From Candidatus Zixiibacteriota bacterium (GTDB lineage Bacteria; Zixibacteria; MSB-5A5; WJJR01): a stretch of 42,450 nt of DNA. Position numbers and translations under genes: made by a program. The stretch lies in the NCBI GenBank assembly GCA_036397555.1, contig DASWIS010000019.1, forward strand, positions 1-42,450. The letters are read 5' to 3'. Shown in pieces: positions 1 through 7,568 of the stretch (position 1 is the first letter of the stretch; every line of letters begins with the position of its first letter). The notes beneath the pieces are model-generated. The model searched no databases. It was not told where the DNA came from and was given only the letters and a program-made list of their open reading frames with translations.

Positions 1-161
1 TAGGCGAACATCGGCATGACGAAGTATTTCTTCCGTGGATCAGGGATCTCCGGCGCGCGGAACAGCCCCATCTGCTCCCAGCGCTGCTGCCATTTCGCCG
101 AGGGATCGGGGAGTTTGCCGCGGAAGACGACGGCGGGTGCGGATGTTGATTCGGGTGTCAT
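1..161 (-). CDS. leuS: leucyl-tRNA synthetase, N-terminal fragment (runs off left edge)
   Basis: Reading the minus strand from an ATG at 161 gives about 53 codons that stay open to the window edge. The peptide contains WQQRWEQMGLFR followed by KKYFVMPMFAY, which matches the start of bacterial leucyl-tRNA synthetase, where a KWQ..W...G.F segment precedes a YV..MFPYPSG..HMGH signature. The HIGH-type motif itself would lie just past the edge. LeuRS is a class I enzyme that charges tRNA-Leu in the cytoplasm. The next gene upstream on the same strand is a RAYT transposase, then asnS, so two aminoacyl-tRNA synthetase genes are split by a mobile gene. No strong Shine-Dalgarno is visible before the ATG. 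Another class I synthetase is possible but less likely. Confidence 0.85.
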   Translation of the reverse strand, partial: MTPESTSAPAVVFRGKLPDPSAKWQQRWEQMGLFRAPEIPDPRKKYFVMPMFA

Positions 162-171
162 GGACCGTCTC

Positions 172-191
172 GGGCACGGCACGCCGTGCCC
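172..191. repeat. REP-like palindrome between leuS and the RAYT gene
   Basis: Two 9-base arms, GGGCACGGC and GCCGTGCCC, flank a 2-base centre. The flanks extend it to a CCCCTAC end. A near-identical palindrome lies at 454-473, inside the adjacent transposase gene. Palindromes next to a RAYT gene are the expected substrates of that enzyme. Confidence 0.75.
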
Positions 192-205
192 CTACAATGC
201 GAAGA

Positions 206-751
206 TCACACGCCTGAGGTGTCTTCTGCGACTGATTTCAACGATAGCGCCAGCGGGTTGGTCCGGATGTACCCGCGAATACGATGCAAGTCGGCCTCGG
301 TCCGGATGATGTGATCATAAAACCCGCGTTGCCAGACGGCAATGCGCTGCCCGCCCGCTTCTTCGCACACCCGTCTGGTAACAGCACTCTTAAAGGATCT
401 GACAATCGTCGGGATTGATCCTGGAACGGGCCGCCCGAACGCCTCTGGCGTAGGGGCACGGCGTGCCGTGCCCTCTTCCGTAGAGGGTGGAATCACAATG
501 ATTCCGTGGAGATGACTCGGCATGATGACGTATTCGTCCAACTGGATTCCTGGCCTGAGAGTGCCTGTTTTCAACCACTCGTCGCGCACAATCAGACCGT
601 AATCATTCAACGACGTCTTCTCGCCATCGATGGTTCCGAATGTGTGCTGTTGACGGTACGCACACACCGTCACGAAATACGCCCCCGGCTGCGCGTAATC
701 ATAGTCGCGCAAACGGAGCGATCGGCGTGTTTGTGTTGTCGATCCGGCCAT
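206..751 (-). CDS. REP-associated tyrosine transposase (RAYT, IS200-like Y1 family)
   Basis: The 181-residue product has the layout of RAYT/TnpA-REP proteins: RRSLRLRDYDYAQPGAYFVT near the start, the HUH motif as MPSHLHGIIV in the middle, then SFKSAVTR, VWQRGFYDHIIR and YIRTNP. These enzymes are single-strand endonucleases thought to move or process REP palindromes. The longer reading frame upstream is rejected because it runs antisense-like through asnS; the ATG at 751 starts at the family's usual N-terminus. That ATG overlaps the asnS stop by one base (TGATG), so the gene may be translated by re-initiation. A GC-rich stretch encoding EGTARRAPTPEA between the HUH motif and the C-terminal half is itself a REP palindrome. 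I cannot assign the catalytic tyrosine with certainty; FYDH is one candidate. The frame is intact. Confidence 0.9.
   Translation of the reverse strand: MAGSTTQTRRSLRLRDYDYAQPGAYFVTVCAYRQQHTFGTIDGEKTSLNDYGLIVRDEWLKTGTLRPGIQLDEYVIMPSHLHGIIVIPPSTEEGTARRAPTPEAFGRPVPGSIPTIVRSFKSAVTRRVCEEAGGQRIAVWQRGFYDHIIRTEADLHRIRGYIRTNPLALSLKSVAEDTSGV
454..473. repeat. REP palindrome embedded in the RAYT coding sequence
   Basis: The sequence has the same arms as the copy at 172-191 (GGGCACGGC / GCCGTGCCC), with the 2-base centre in the opposite orientation. It lies in frame inside the transposase gene and encodes roughly GTARRAP, in a stretch between conserved blocks where an insertion would be tolerated. Confidence 0.75.
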
Positions 752-2052
752 CACGGATACAAACGGCTCAATGTCCGCGCGAAGGGGATCGTCTCGCGGA
801 CATGATCCAGTCCGCAAATCCAGCCGACCGTGCGCTCCAATCCCAGGCCGAAACCGGCGTGCGGCACCGAGCCGTACTTGCGCAACTGGAGATACCACTG
901 GTACGATTCTTCCGGAAGCCCCTGCTCGCGGATGCGCGCCAACAACCGGTCATGATCGTCCTCGCGCTGCGAGCCGCCGATCAATTCGCCGTATCCTTCC
1001 GGCGCCAACAGATCATTGCAGAGCACCAGATCGTCGCGCGTGGGATGCTGCTTCATGTAAAACGCCTTGCAGACCCTCGGCCAGTCGTAGACAAACAACG
1101 GGCGCTCGTATTCTTCCATCAGTTTTTCTTCGTCCGGGGCGCCGAAGTCATTGCCCCACTGGATCGGCAATCCGGCCTTTTGCAGCCGCGTGACCGCATC
1201 GTCATAGGTGATTTTCGGAAACGGCGCCCGGATCGCCTCCAGTTTCGCGACATCGCGCTCCAGCGTCGCCAATTCCGCGCGCGACTTGTCGAGAACCCAC
1301 GCGACGATGTAACAGACAAACTCCTCTTGCAGCTTCATGTTGCCGTCGCTGTCGGCCCAGGCGACTTCCGGCTCGATCATCCAGAATTCATTGAGATGCT
1401 TGCGCGTCTTGGATTTTTCCGCGCGAAAAGTCGGGCCGAAGCAATAGACCCGGCCGTGCGCGACACAGGCCGCCTCGACATACAATTGCCCGGTCTGCGC
1501 CAGGTACGCCTTGCCCAGATCGAAATACTCGGTTTCAAACAGCGACTGCGCGGTCTCGCCGATCGCGCCGGTCAGGATCGGCGTGTCGATGATGACAAAG
1601 TTGCGCTCGTAGAAAAACTGGCGTGTCGCCATGATGATTTCATTGCGCACACGCATGATCGCGTGCTGCCGTGACGAACGCAGCCACAGGTGGCGGTGCT
1701 CCATCAGAAACGCGGGGCCGTGATCTTTGGGTGAAATCGGATACTCAGCGGCGATCTGCACGATCGTGATCGCCTGGACACCCATCTCGAATCCGCCGGG
1801 GGCACGTTTCTCTTCCCGGACAGTCCCGGTCATCGTGAACGACGATTCCTGCGTCAACTGATCGAAACGCGCAAAGGAATCATCGTCGCACTCGCTGCGC
1901 GCAAGTACTCCCTGCAGATAGCCGGTGCCGTCGCGCAGGACGGCGAAACTGATCTTGCCGCTGGAGCGCTTCTGGTACAGCCAGCCGCGCACCGTGACGG
2001 TTTCGCCGACATGCTGTCCCAGTTCGTTGATGGTGACGATCGGCGCGGCCAC
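751..2052 (-). CDS. asnS: asparaginyl-tRNA synthetase
   Basis: This 433-residue class IIb synthetase ligates asparagine to tRNA-Asn. The N-terminal OB-fold anticodon-binding domain (about residues 10-110) contains VTVRGWLYQKRSSGKISF. The catalytic core follows, with motif 2 as CFGPTFRAEKSKTRKHLNEF and the C-terminal motif 3 as GFGLGLERTVGWICG. EFWMIEPEVAW and the overall length match AsnRS rather than AspRS. The start is a GTG at 2052, one base after the stop of the upstream deacetylase gene, with a good Shine-Dalgarno (AGAGGGG) inside the end of that gene. The two are therefore probably co-transcribed. The stop overlaps the start of the RAYT gene by one base. Encoding AsnRS means asparagine need not be made only by tRNA-dependent amidation. 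Confidence 0.97.
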   Translation of the reverse strand: MAAPIVTINELGQHVGETVTVRGWLYQKRSSGKISFAVLRDGTGYLQGVLARSECDDDSFARFDQLTQESSFTMTGTVREEKRAPGGFEMGVQAITIVQIAAEYPISPKDHGPAFLMEHRHLWLRSSRQHAIMRVRNEIIMATRQFFYERNFVIIDTPILTGAIGETAQSLFETEYFDLGKAYLAQTGQLYVEAACVAHGRVYCFGPTFRAEKSKTRKHLNEFWMIEPEVAWADSDGNMKLQEEFVCYIVAWVLDKSRAELATLERDVAKLEAIRAPFPKITYDDAVTRLQKAGLPIQWGNDFGAPDEEKLMEEYERPLFVYDWPRVCKAFYMKQHPTRDDLVLCNDLLAPEGYGELIGGSQREDDHDRLLARIREQGLPEESYQWYLQLRKYGSVPHAGFGLGLERTVGWICGLDHVRETIPFARTLSRLYP

Positions 2053-2053
2053 G

Positions 2054-2908
2054 TTACCCCTCTGCCCTGATGTGCGGTCTCGGCGTCATGATCATCTCGG
2101 GCGCTGCCTGCGGCTCGGCGGACTGTCCGCCGCGGCGTTTCATCCGGCGCCAACTGATGACCGTCGCGCTCCCGGCATTGAGATGCTCGAGAAAGCGGTG
2201 AATGCCGCGAGTCATCGCATGGGCACGACGTGGCGTGCCCGGTTGCGTCGCGCTGGATAGTATCGACGTGAACTGACTGAGCGTCATCAATCCATTCACC
2301 GTTGTTCGTGGAAGCGCAAATGTATTGCCCGATGATAACCCGCCGGACGTCGCAAACGCAGCCCGGTATCCGCATTCCCCGGCGATCGCGCGAACGCGGG
2401 TATTGTGGCGTCCAAATGGATACGACAAGTACTCGATGCGCCGCCCCAACTCGTCCTCGATGAGCACTTTGGAAGTCCGCAGTTCGTATCGGAGCGCGCG
2501 CTCCGAGAGCGCTGTCGGGTCCGCGTGTGTCATGGTATGCGATCCAAAGCAGATTCCGCAACGGCTCCACGCCCTGACTTGATCCCAGGAGAGCATGCGA
2601 CGGCGGCGGCCCAGGATGCGTACATCCCAGTCGTCGTAACCCGACACCGATCCCGCCACCAGAAAGACCAGCGCGCTCCAGCCACGGCGCACGATCCGGG
2701 GCAACGCGAATTCGGCGATCGACTCGAAGCCGTCATCGAAGGTCAGCAGGATGTCGTGACCGCCCATCTGAATGCCATCATCCGGCCTGGCAACCCGTAG
2801 ACCGCTCGTTTGGATCAGGTCGAGAAAGCGTTCCAATCGTCCCGGCGACAAACGCGTGATCTCAAAACCCGTTGCCGTCTCGACGCGATGGAAGTTCAGC
2901 ACCAGCAC
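2054..2908 (-). CDS. polysaccharide deacetylase (NodB-like)
   Basis: The 284-residue protein has the NodB/CE4 fold motifs: LTFDDG (motif 1, catalytic Asp and metal Asp), SHTMTH (motif 2, the H-x3-H metal ligands) and LSYPFG (motif 3). These enzymes remove N- or O-acetyl groups from peptidoglycan, chitin-like or exopolysaccharide chains. There is no clear signal peptide; the N-terminus MLVLNFHRV is typical of the form seen in cell-surface glycan clusters. The assigned start is a GTG at 2908 with only a weak Shine-Dalgarno. The C-terminal 60 residues after the catalytic domain are basic and low in similarity to anything I recognise, and include a degenerate REP palindrome at 2221-2240. The gene lies just downstream of tRNA-Ala and just upstream of asnS. 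Confidence 0.88.
   Translation of the reverse strand: MLVLNFHRVETATGFEITRLSPGRLERFLDLIQTSGLRVARPDDGIQMGGHDILLTFDDGFESIAEFALPRIVRRGWSALVFLVAGSVSGYDDWDVRILGRRRRMLSWDQVRAWSRCGICFGSHTMTHADPTALSERALRYELRTSKVLIEDELGRRIEYLSYPFGRHNTRVRAIAGECGYRAAFATSGGLSSGNTFALPRTTVNGLMTLSQFTSILSSATQPGTPRRAHAMTRGIHRFLEHLNAGSATVISWRRMKRRGGQSAEPQAAPEMIMTPRPHIRAEG
2221..2240. repeat. degenerate REP palindrome inside the deacetylase gene
   Basis: The outer arms GGGCACG and CGTGCCC match the REP copies at 172 and 454, with an altered centre. It encodes PGTPRRAHA in the variable C-terminal tail of the deacetylase, similar to the EGTARRAPT encoded by the copy in the RAYT gene. Confidence 0.5.
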
Positions 2909-2929
2909 GTTTTTCGCTCTCTAACGAGC

Positions 2930-2953
2930 GGGCCGGATCGGTTGATCCGGCCC
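2930..2953 (-). terminator. strong hairpin after tRNA-Ala, possible terminator
   Basis: A perfect 10-bp stem (GGGCCGGATC / GATCCGGCCC) with a 4-base loop lies between the 3' end of tRNA-Ala and the deacetylase start. No U-tract follows on the minus strand, so it may be a processing or Rho-related structure rather than an intrinsic terminator. Confidence 0.4.
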
Positions 2954-2967
2954 GGGGTCGCAATCTT

Positions 2968-3043
2968 TGGTGGAGCTGACGGGATTCGAACCCGTGACCT
3001 CTTGACTGCCAGTCAAGCGTTCTCCCAACTGAACTACAGCCCC
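2968..3043 (-). tRNA. tRNA-Ala (anticodon GGC)
   Basis: The minus strand folds as a complete 76-nt cloverleaf with an encoded 3' CCA. The acceptor stem GGGGCTG / CAGCTCC includes the G3:U70 pair that defines alanine tRNAs. The anticodon stem-loop CTTGA-CTGGCAG-TCAAG gives anticodon GGC. The T-arm carries GGTTCGAATCC. Confidence 0.96.
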
Positions 3044-3201
3044 ACGTTCCGCCCGCCGGGGGATCGCACGGGCGACGCGGAATATACCGCTAAGCCATGG
3101 CAAGTCAAGGCACTACGCCGGACGGATGGCCCGCCCCTCGGGGCGTGGTGAAAGACCTCTCTTCGCGATTCCGCTATAAACGGATTGAGATGCCTCGGGC
3201 C

Positions 3202-3293
3202 GTCATTCCGGGCCCGCTGGGCGAGGAATCTCCAACGAGTTGTCGGCATCCGCGCGCGCACAGATATGCCTCGCCCGAAGGGCTCGGCATGAC
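3202..3293. repeat. composite REP, diverged copy
   Basis: It begins with GTCATTCCGGG and GGGCGAGGAATCTCC and ends with GGGCTCGGCATGAC on the other arm. This is a diverged form of the GTCATTCTGAG...GCGAAGAATCTG repeat seen at 7193, 11540 and 13513. Confidence 0.55.
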
Positions 3294-3471
3294 ATTGTCG
3301 TGGGGTTTTGCAACACTCCCCTTGGTCCGGGTTTTACACATCAGTTTCCAATACGCACTCCCTCAGGTTGTCCGAGACGCGAGGCATATGGAACGTCTCG
3401 CCTTGGTCCGGGGCACGTCATTGAAATCCGGACCAAGGTCCGGGCCCCCCCTGGGGTGACTAACCGCGCCG

Positions 3472-3499
3472 TTGACGCCCTGAGGGAATGCGTTAGATT
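3472..3499 (+). promoter_or_regulatory. candidate sigma70 promoter for the surface protein
   Basis: The -35 box is TTGACG (3472-3477) and the -10 is TAGATT (3494-3499), with a 16-base spacer. It lies about 120 bases before the ATG at 3622 and is the only good match in the intergenic region. Confidence 0.4.
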
Positions 3500-3621
3500 A
3501 CGGTCGTATCGCTTTTGCTCGGCTTCATATTACGACAGACTGAGGATCCACCTTTTCCTTCCGCTCCCATTCACGCCGGGTGGTGAGCACTAAACCTGCA
3601 ATTTCGCAAGGAGCAGAAGAC

Positions 3622-5760
3622 ATGCATGACGTAGCAGTGAAACGCCTGTTGTTAGTCGGCGTGGCCATGGCGCTTGGCGTCGCCCCGGCGCAGGCCGATG
3701 TGCCGACGAACATGACGATCCAGGGCCGGTTGTCGGACGCGGGCGGCAGTCCGCTCGGTTCGACGCCGGTCGATTTGTATTTCAAGATCTTCGACGACCC
3801 GCTGGCCGGATCGGTCCTGTGGCCCGTCGATCCCGACGGCGAAATTCACGCGTTGACGACCGACGCGGGAGGATTGTGGACCTTGACGCTCGGCTCAGTC
3901 TATGCCATTCCCGATTCGATTTTCGGGGACACGTCGTTGTGGCTGTACATTCTCGTCGTCGACGGCATCAATCCCGACACCGAGCTGCCGCGCATCAAGC
4001 TCAACAGCGGCCCATTTGTGTTTCGCGCCGCGTGGGCGCAGAAAGCGGACACCGCATTGGCGGTCGCCGGGGGCGGCGCATTCCTTCCACTGTCGGGCGG
4101 CACGATGACCGGGCCGATCGGCAATACCGGCGACCCGGACATCACGATGGGGAAAGGGAATTTCGGATCGGGAAATACGAATGCCGGAACTCAGGCATTT
4201 GTCGCGGGGCAATTCAATAATTCAGTGGGCGACTGGTCGACGGTCGGCGGCGGCGTCGGCAACAGTGCGGCCGATGAGTATGCCGTAGTCGCCGGCGGCA
4301 CCGACAACGAGGCCAACAACGGCTTCACGGCGATCGGCGGCGGCGGCTTCAATGTCGCCGATGGGTATTGCAGCGGGATTGCCGGAGGGTTGCAGAACCT
4401 GTGTGCCAATACCGGCGCCTTCATCGGCGGCGGCAAATGGAACCGTGCTCGCGGTCTGTTCTCGACCATCGCCGGCGGCGGGGGATTCGACCAGATCGAC
4501 TCCAATTCGGTGAAAGGCGATTACTCCGTCATCAGCGGCGGGCGCCGGAATCTCGCGCTCGGACTCAGCGCGGTCGTCTGCGGCGGGTCGGGCAATCAGG
4601 CCGAGGGTAACTACGCATTCATCGGCGGCGGTGATATCAATAACGCCCCGGGCTACGGGACAGTGATCGCCGGTGGGTACGCGAACACCGCTGATCAGCA
4701 GAATGCAACGGTCGGGGGCGGCGCCCAGAACCATGCATCGGGCACCGGATCGACGGTCGGCGGGGGCACACAGAATACCGCGGCCGGTGAGTATTCGGTG
4801 ATCGGCGGCGGGTCTGGTAGCTTAACCAACGGCGATTTCTCGTTCCTCGGCGGCGGCTGGTTTAACGAGGCAGACGGCTTGTCATCGGTGACCAGCGGCG
4901 GGCAGCAAAACGCCGCCGATGGCAACTACTCATGTGTCGGCGGCGGCACTGCCAATACGGCCGCCGGAATCGCCTCGGTTGTCGCGGGCGGCTCCAGCAA
5001 TAGTGCCGACTCTCTGAGTTCAACCGTCGCCGGCGGCGCGGAGAATACCGCCGGCGGCATCAATGCCACAGTCGGCGGCGGCCATCAAAACTCCGCGGCT
5101 GCGACTGCGGCAACCGTGGCGGGCGGCGAATCCAATCTTGCTGACGGCACCCATGCCGTCATCAGCGGCGGATATAACAACGGCGCAGCCGGGGATTATG
5201 CCGTTATTCCCGGAGGCGATGCCAATGTCGCCGACGGCGCCAAAAGCTTCGCCGCGGGGCATCGCGCCAAGGCAATGCACGCCGGATGCTTCGTCTGGGC
5301 CGACACGACGGAGGCCAATTTCACATCATCGGCCGACAACCAGTTCCTCGTCCGCGCCGGCGGCGGCGTCGGCATTAACACCACGACCGTGACCAATGTC
5401 CTGACACTCCCCAACAATGCCGACGCGACGGGCAGCGGGCTGGCTTTCGCCTGGGACACCTATTCATCGAAGCGCTGGAAAACTGACATCACACCGATCC
5501 CGAATGCACTCGAAAAAGTCCAAAGACTGCGCGGCGTGACCTACAAGTGGACTTCCAACGACCGTGCAGACATCGGACTGATCGCCGAGGAGGTCGGCGC
5601 GGTCATTCCCGAAGTCGTGCAGTATGAGGACAACGGCATCGATGCCCGTTCGGTCGATTACGCGCGGCTGGTGGCGCTGCTGATCGAAGGGATGAAAGAA
5701 CAGCAGGCGCAGATTCGCGACTTCCAGAGTCGGCTTCGCGTCCTCGAAAGGGAGAGGTAA
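3622..5760 (+). CDS. secreted surface protein: YadA-head-like repeats plus S74 chaperone domain
   Basis: The 712-residue product starts at an ATG with a well-placed AAGGAG. It has a signal peptide (KRLLLVGVAMALGVAPAQA) and then a beta-rich N-terminal domain to about residue 150. Residues about 190-550 are tandem short repeats of the type GGGxxNxAxGxxSxVxGG, the pattern of trimeric adhesin heads (YadA/Hep_Hag), which form left-handed beta-roll trimers. The last 100 residues match the peptidase S74 / endosialidase intramolecular chaperone domain: SSKRWKTDI, VTYKWTSNDRADIGLIAEEV, then a coiled-coil tail (EGMKEQQAQIRDFQSRLRVL). S74 domains trimerise fibrous proteins and usually cut themselves off. 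There is no YadA membrane anchor, so the folded trimer is probably released or attached some other way. The next gene is 2 bases downstream. Confidence 0.88.
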   Translation: MHDVAVKRLLLVGVAMALGVAPAQADVPTNMTIQGRLSDAGGSPLGSTPVDLYFKIFDDPLAGSVLWPVDPDGEIHALTTDAGGLWTLTLGSVYAIPDSIFGDTSLWLYILVVDGINPDTELPRIKLNSGPFVFRAAWAQKADTALAVAGGGAFLPLSGGTMTGPIGNTGDPDITMGKGNFGSGNTNAGTQAFVAGQFNNSVGDWSTVGGGVGNSAADEYAVVAGGTDNEANNGFTAIGGGGFNVADGYCSGIAGGLQNLCANTGAFIGGGKWNRARGLFSTIAGGGGFDQIDSNSVKGDYSVISGGRRNLALGLSAVVCGGSGNQAEGNYAFIGGGDINNAPGYGTVIAGGYANTADQQNATVGGGAQNHASGTGSTVGGGTQNTAAGEYSVIGGGSGSLTNGDFSFLGGGWFNEADGLSSVTSGGQQNAADGNYSCVGGGTANTAAGIASVVAGGSSNSADSLSSTVAGGAENTAGGINATVGGGHQNSAAATAATVAGGESNLADGTHAVISGGYNNGAAGDYAVIPGGDANVADGAKSFAAGHRAKAMHAGCFVWADTTEANFTSSADNQFLVRAGGGVGINTTTVTNVLTLPNNADATGSGLAFAWDTYSSKRWKTDITPIPNALEKVQRLRGVTYKWTSNDRADIGLIAEEVGAVIPEVVQYEDNGIDARSVDYARLVALLIEGMKEQQAQIRDFQSRLRVLERER

Positions 5761-5762
5761 TC

Positions 5763-6419
5763 ATGAACCGGACGAACTGGAGACGGCTGGCCATCTCGAC
5801 GTTGGCGCTGATTGTCTCGCTGACGACCGCCGATGCAGCCGAACGGCGAGATGAACGCGGCCGGCCATCGCCGATCGACACGGCGATCTCGGCGGAATCG
5901 TCCGCGGGCGTTTCGGGGGATACTCGGACGACAATGCCGGCGCCGCCGAATGCATCTGCAGTGTCCGTCGCGGGAACATCCGTCCGATTGGATTGGTACA
6001 GCATCAACTACGGCGGTGTGACGGAAGCGGCTGAGGGGCCCTACCGGATGGGCGTGTCGATCGGACAGACGGCGGCAGGATTTGTCGAGGAGGGACCGTA
6101 CCAGATGGGTTTGGGCTTTTGGTACGGCGCCGCGCCTGCGCCGGAGTGCGCGTGCGACTGTTTCGGCGATGCGCAGTGCGACAGCGTCATCACTAATGTC
6201 TTCGACGCGGTGATCGTCGTCGACGTGGCGTTTCGCAACGGGACCAGCCCGGTCGATCCGAATCCGAATTGCCCGTATTGGCCGACCGATGTCACCTGCG
6301 ACGATGTCGTGAACATATTCGATGCGGTGCTGGTGGTCGATGTCGCCTTCCGCAACGGTGACCCGGCGGCGTTGTTTTGCGATCCGTGCGCGCCCGCTTT
6401 GACCGCCGGACTAAAGTGA
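5763..6419 (+). CDS. secreted protein with C-terminal Cys-rich dockerin-like module
   Basis: The product has 218 residues and a signal peptide (residues 1-25, cut near TTADA). A low-complexity linker is followed by a short beta domain (about 75-122) with SIGQTAAGF and LGFWYG. The C-terminal module (about 129-209) contains two dockerin-like repeats, CDCFGDAQCD...NVFDAVIVVDVAFRN and TDVTCD...NIFDAVLVVDVAFRN, closed by CDPCA. The paired repeats resemble the calcium-binding loops plus helix of dockerin type I, with added cysteines. The same module ends the subtilase at 38127-40232. The gene starts 2 bases after the S74 protein with a GGGAGAGG ribosome site, so the two are likely co-expressed and may act together at the surface. 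The true function is unknown. Confidence 0.8.
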   Translation: MNRTNWRRLAISTLALIVSLTTADAAERRDERGRPSPIDTAISAESSAGVSGDTRTTMPAPPNASAVSVAGTSVRLDWYSINYGGVTEAAEGPYRMGVSIGQTAAGFVEEGPYQMGLGFWYGAAPAPECACDCFGDAQCDSVITNVFDAVIVVDVAFRNGTSPVDPNPNCPYWPTDVTCDDVVNIFDAVLVVDVAFRNGDPAALFCDPCAPALTAGLK

Positions 6420-7114
6420 TGATTACCCTACGCCCCTCCGATGCACGCGGCCAGACGCGCACCGGCTGGCTGGACAGCCGTCACACGTTTTCCTTTAACC
6501 GCTACTACGATGCCCGGCACATGGGCTTTCGCGCGCTGCGTGTGATCAACGAGGACTTTGTCGAAGGCGGGCAGGGCTTCGGGCAGCATTCGCATCAAAA
6601 CATGGAGATCCTCACCTACGTCGTCAGCGGCGCATTGGAACACTCCGACAGTCTGGGCAATGGTTCGGTGATCCGACCAGGGGAATTGCAACGCATGAGC
6701 GCCGGGACCGGGATCGCACACAGCGAATGGAACCATTCGCCCGAACAGCAACTGCATCTGCTGCAAATCTGGATTCTCCCCGAACGCGAAGGGACCAAGC
6801 CGTCGTACGAAGAGCAGACGCTGCCGGAACCGGAGCCCTCGGCGCTCCGTTTGATGGCCTCGCCGCCGGGACGCGACGGCATCGTGACGATCCATCAGGA
6901 CGTCGACGTATACGACGCGCATCTCTCCCCCGGCTCCGTCGTTGCCCATGCAATCGGGCCGGGGCGTCACGCGTGGCTGCAACTGATCAGCGGCTCGGTC
7001 GTGCTCAACGGTACAACGCTCGCCGCGGGCGACGGCGCCGCTGTCTCCGATGAGAACGCGCTGGACATCTCGGTTGATGGCGCGTCGAACTTCCTGTTGT
7101 TCGATCTGGCGTGA
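6419..7114 (+). CDS. pirin family protein
   Basis: The 231-residue bicupin starts at an ATG overlapping the previous stop by one base (TGATG). The N-terminal pirin motif is clear: RHTFSFNRYYD, MGFRALRVINEDFV, then GQHSHQNMEILTYVVSG, where the two histidines and the Glu are the metal ligands. A third ligand lies in RMSAGTGIAHSEWNH. The second cupin domain follows PSALRLMASP. Pirins of this size are cytoplasmic metal-binding proteins; several (YhhW type) have quercetin dioxygenase activity in vitro, and the physiological role is often unknown. No signal peptide is seen, so its tight coupling to two secreted proteins is odd. Confidence 0.93.
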   Translation: MITLRPSDARGQTRTGWLDSRHTFSFNRYYDARHMGFRALRVINEDFVEGGQGFGQHSHQNMEILTYVVSGALEHSDSLGNGSVIRPGELQRMSAGTGIAHSEWNHSPEQQLHLLQIWILPEREGTKPSYEEQTLPEPEPSALRLMASPPGRDGIVTIHQDVDVYDAHLSPGSVVAHAIGPGRHAWLQLISGSVVLNGTTLAAGDGAAVSDENALDISVDGASNFLLFDLA

Positions 7115-7192
7115 CCGACCAGTAGCATCGGCGCGTGGCCCGGACTTTAGGCGGTTGCTGAAAGACCCACCGTGATCGCCACAACGCAGTCT

Positions 7193-7272
7193 GTCACCCT
7201 GAGCGAAGCGAAGGGTCTGCTTTCTGCCCCATAGGAGAAAAACAGCAGATGCTTCGCTCCGCTCAGCATGAC
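7193..7272. repeat. composite REP, paired inverted arms (within the 7115-7568 gap)
   Basis: The arms GTCACCCTGAGCGAAGCGAA (from 7193) and GCAGATGCTTCGCTCCGCTC (from 7245) are inverted copies of one 28-base element, separated by about 24 bases. The rest of the 7115-7568 gap shows no supported gene. It carries the region where the kinase start is uncertain. Confidence 0.7.
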
Positions 7273-7568
7273 GAAGGTGGCTTTTCTGCACTTCCTGGAG
7301 TTTTTCATCCGCCTTTTAGGCTGTCCTGAGAACTCTCCGACAATGTCATGCCCCGTCCCGCCTTCTCGTGAGGGACGGAGCGAAAGGCAGACTGACATCG
7401 AAAGGCAATTCGGATCGATCAGCGAGCAATCGCGCGACGGAAGATCATTGGTAAGTCCCAGTGCCGGGCCGCGTGTTGACTCGGCTGCCGTCGGGGTTGC
7501 CCCTCAAACGACGGCATTGCCCGATGCACGATGACGCGGTATCATGCTCCGACGCTTGGGGGCACACG

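Larger units (their letters stand above)
3044..3621. other. 578-nt non-coding stretch with repeats and a promoter
   Basis: No convincing gene is present. It holds a composite REP (3202-3293), three copies of CTTGGTCCGG (3321-3330, 3402-3411 and an inverted copy at 3428-3437; the last two form an 11-bp hairpin), a sigma70-like promoter (3472-3499) and the Shine-Dalgarno of the surface protein that follows (AAGGAG at 3608-3613). Confidence 0.6.

Noticed and set aside
640-1674. 344-codon plus-strand frame opposite asnS
   Set aside because: Antisense shadow of a clear synthetase gene with Arg/His-rich composition.
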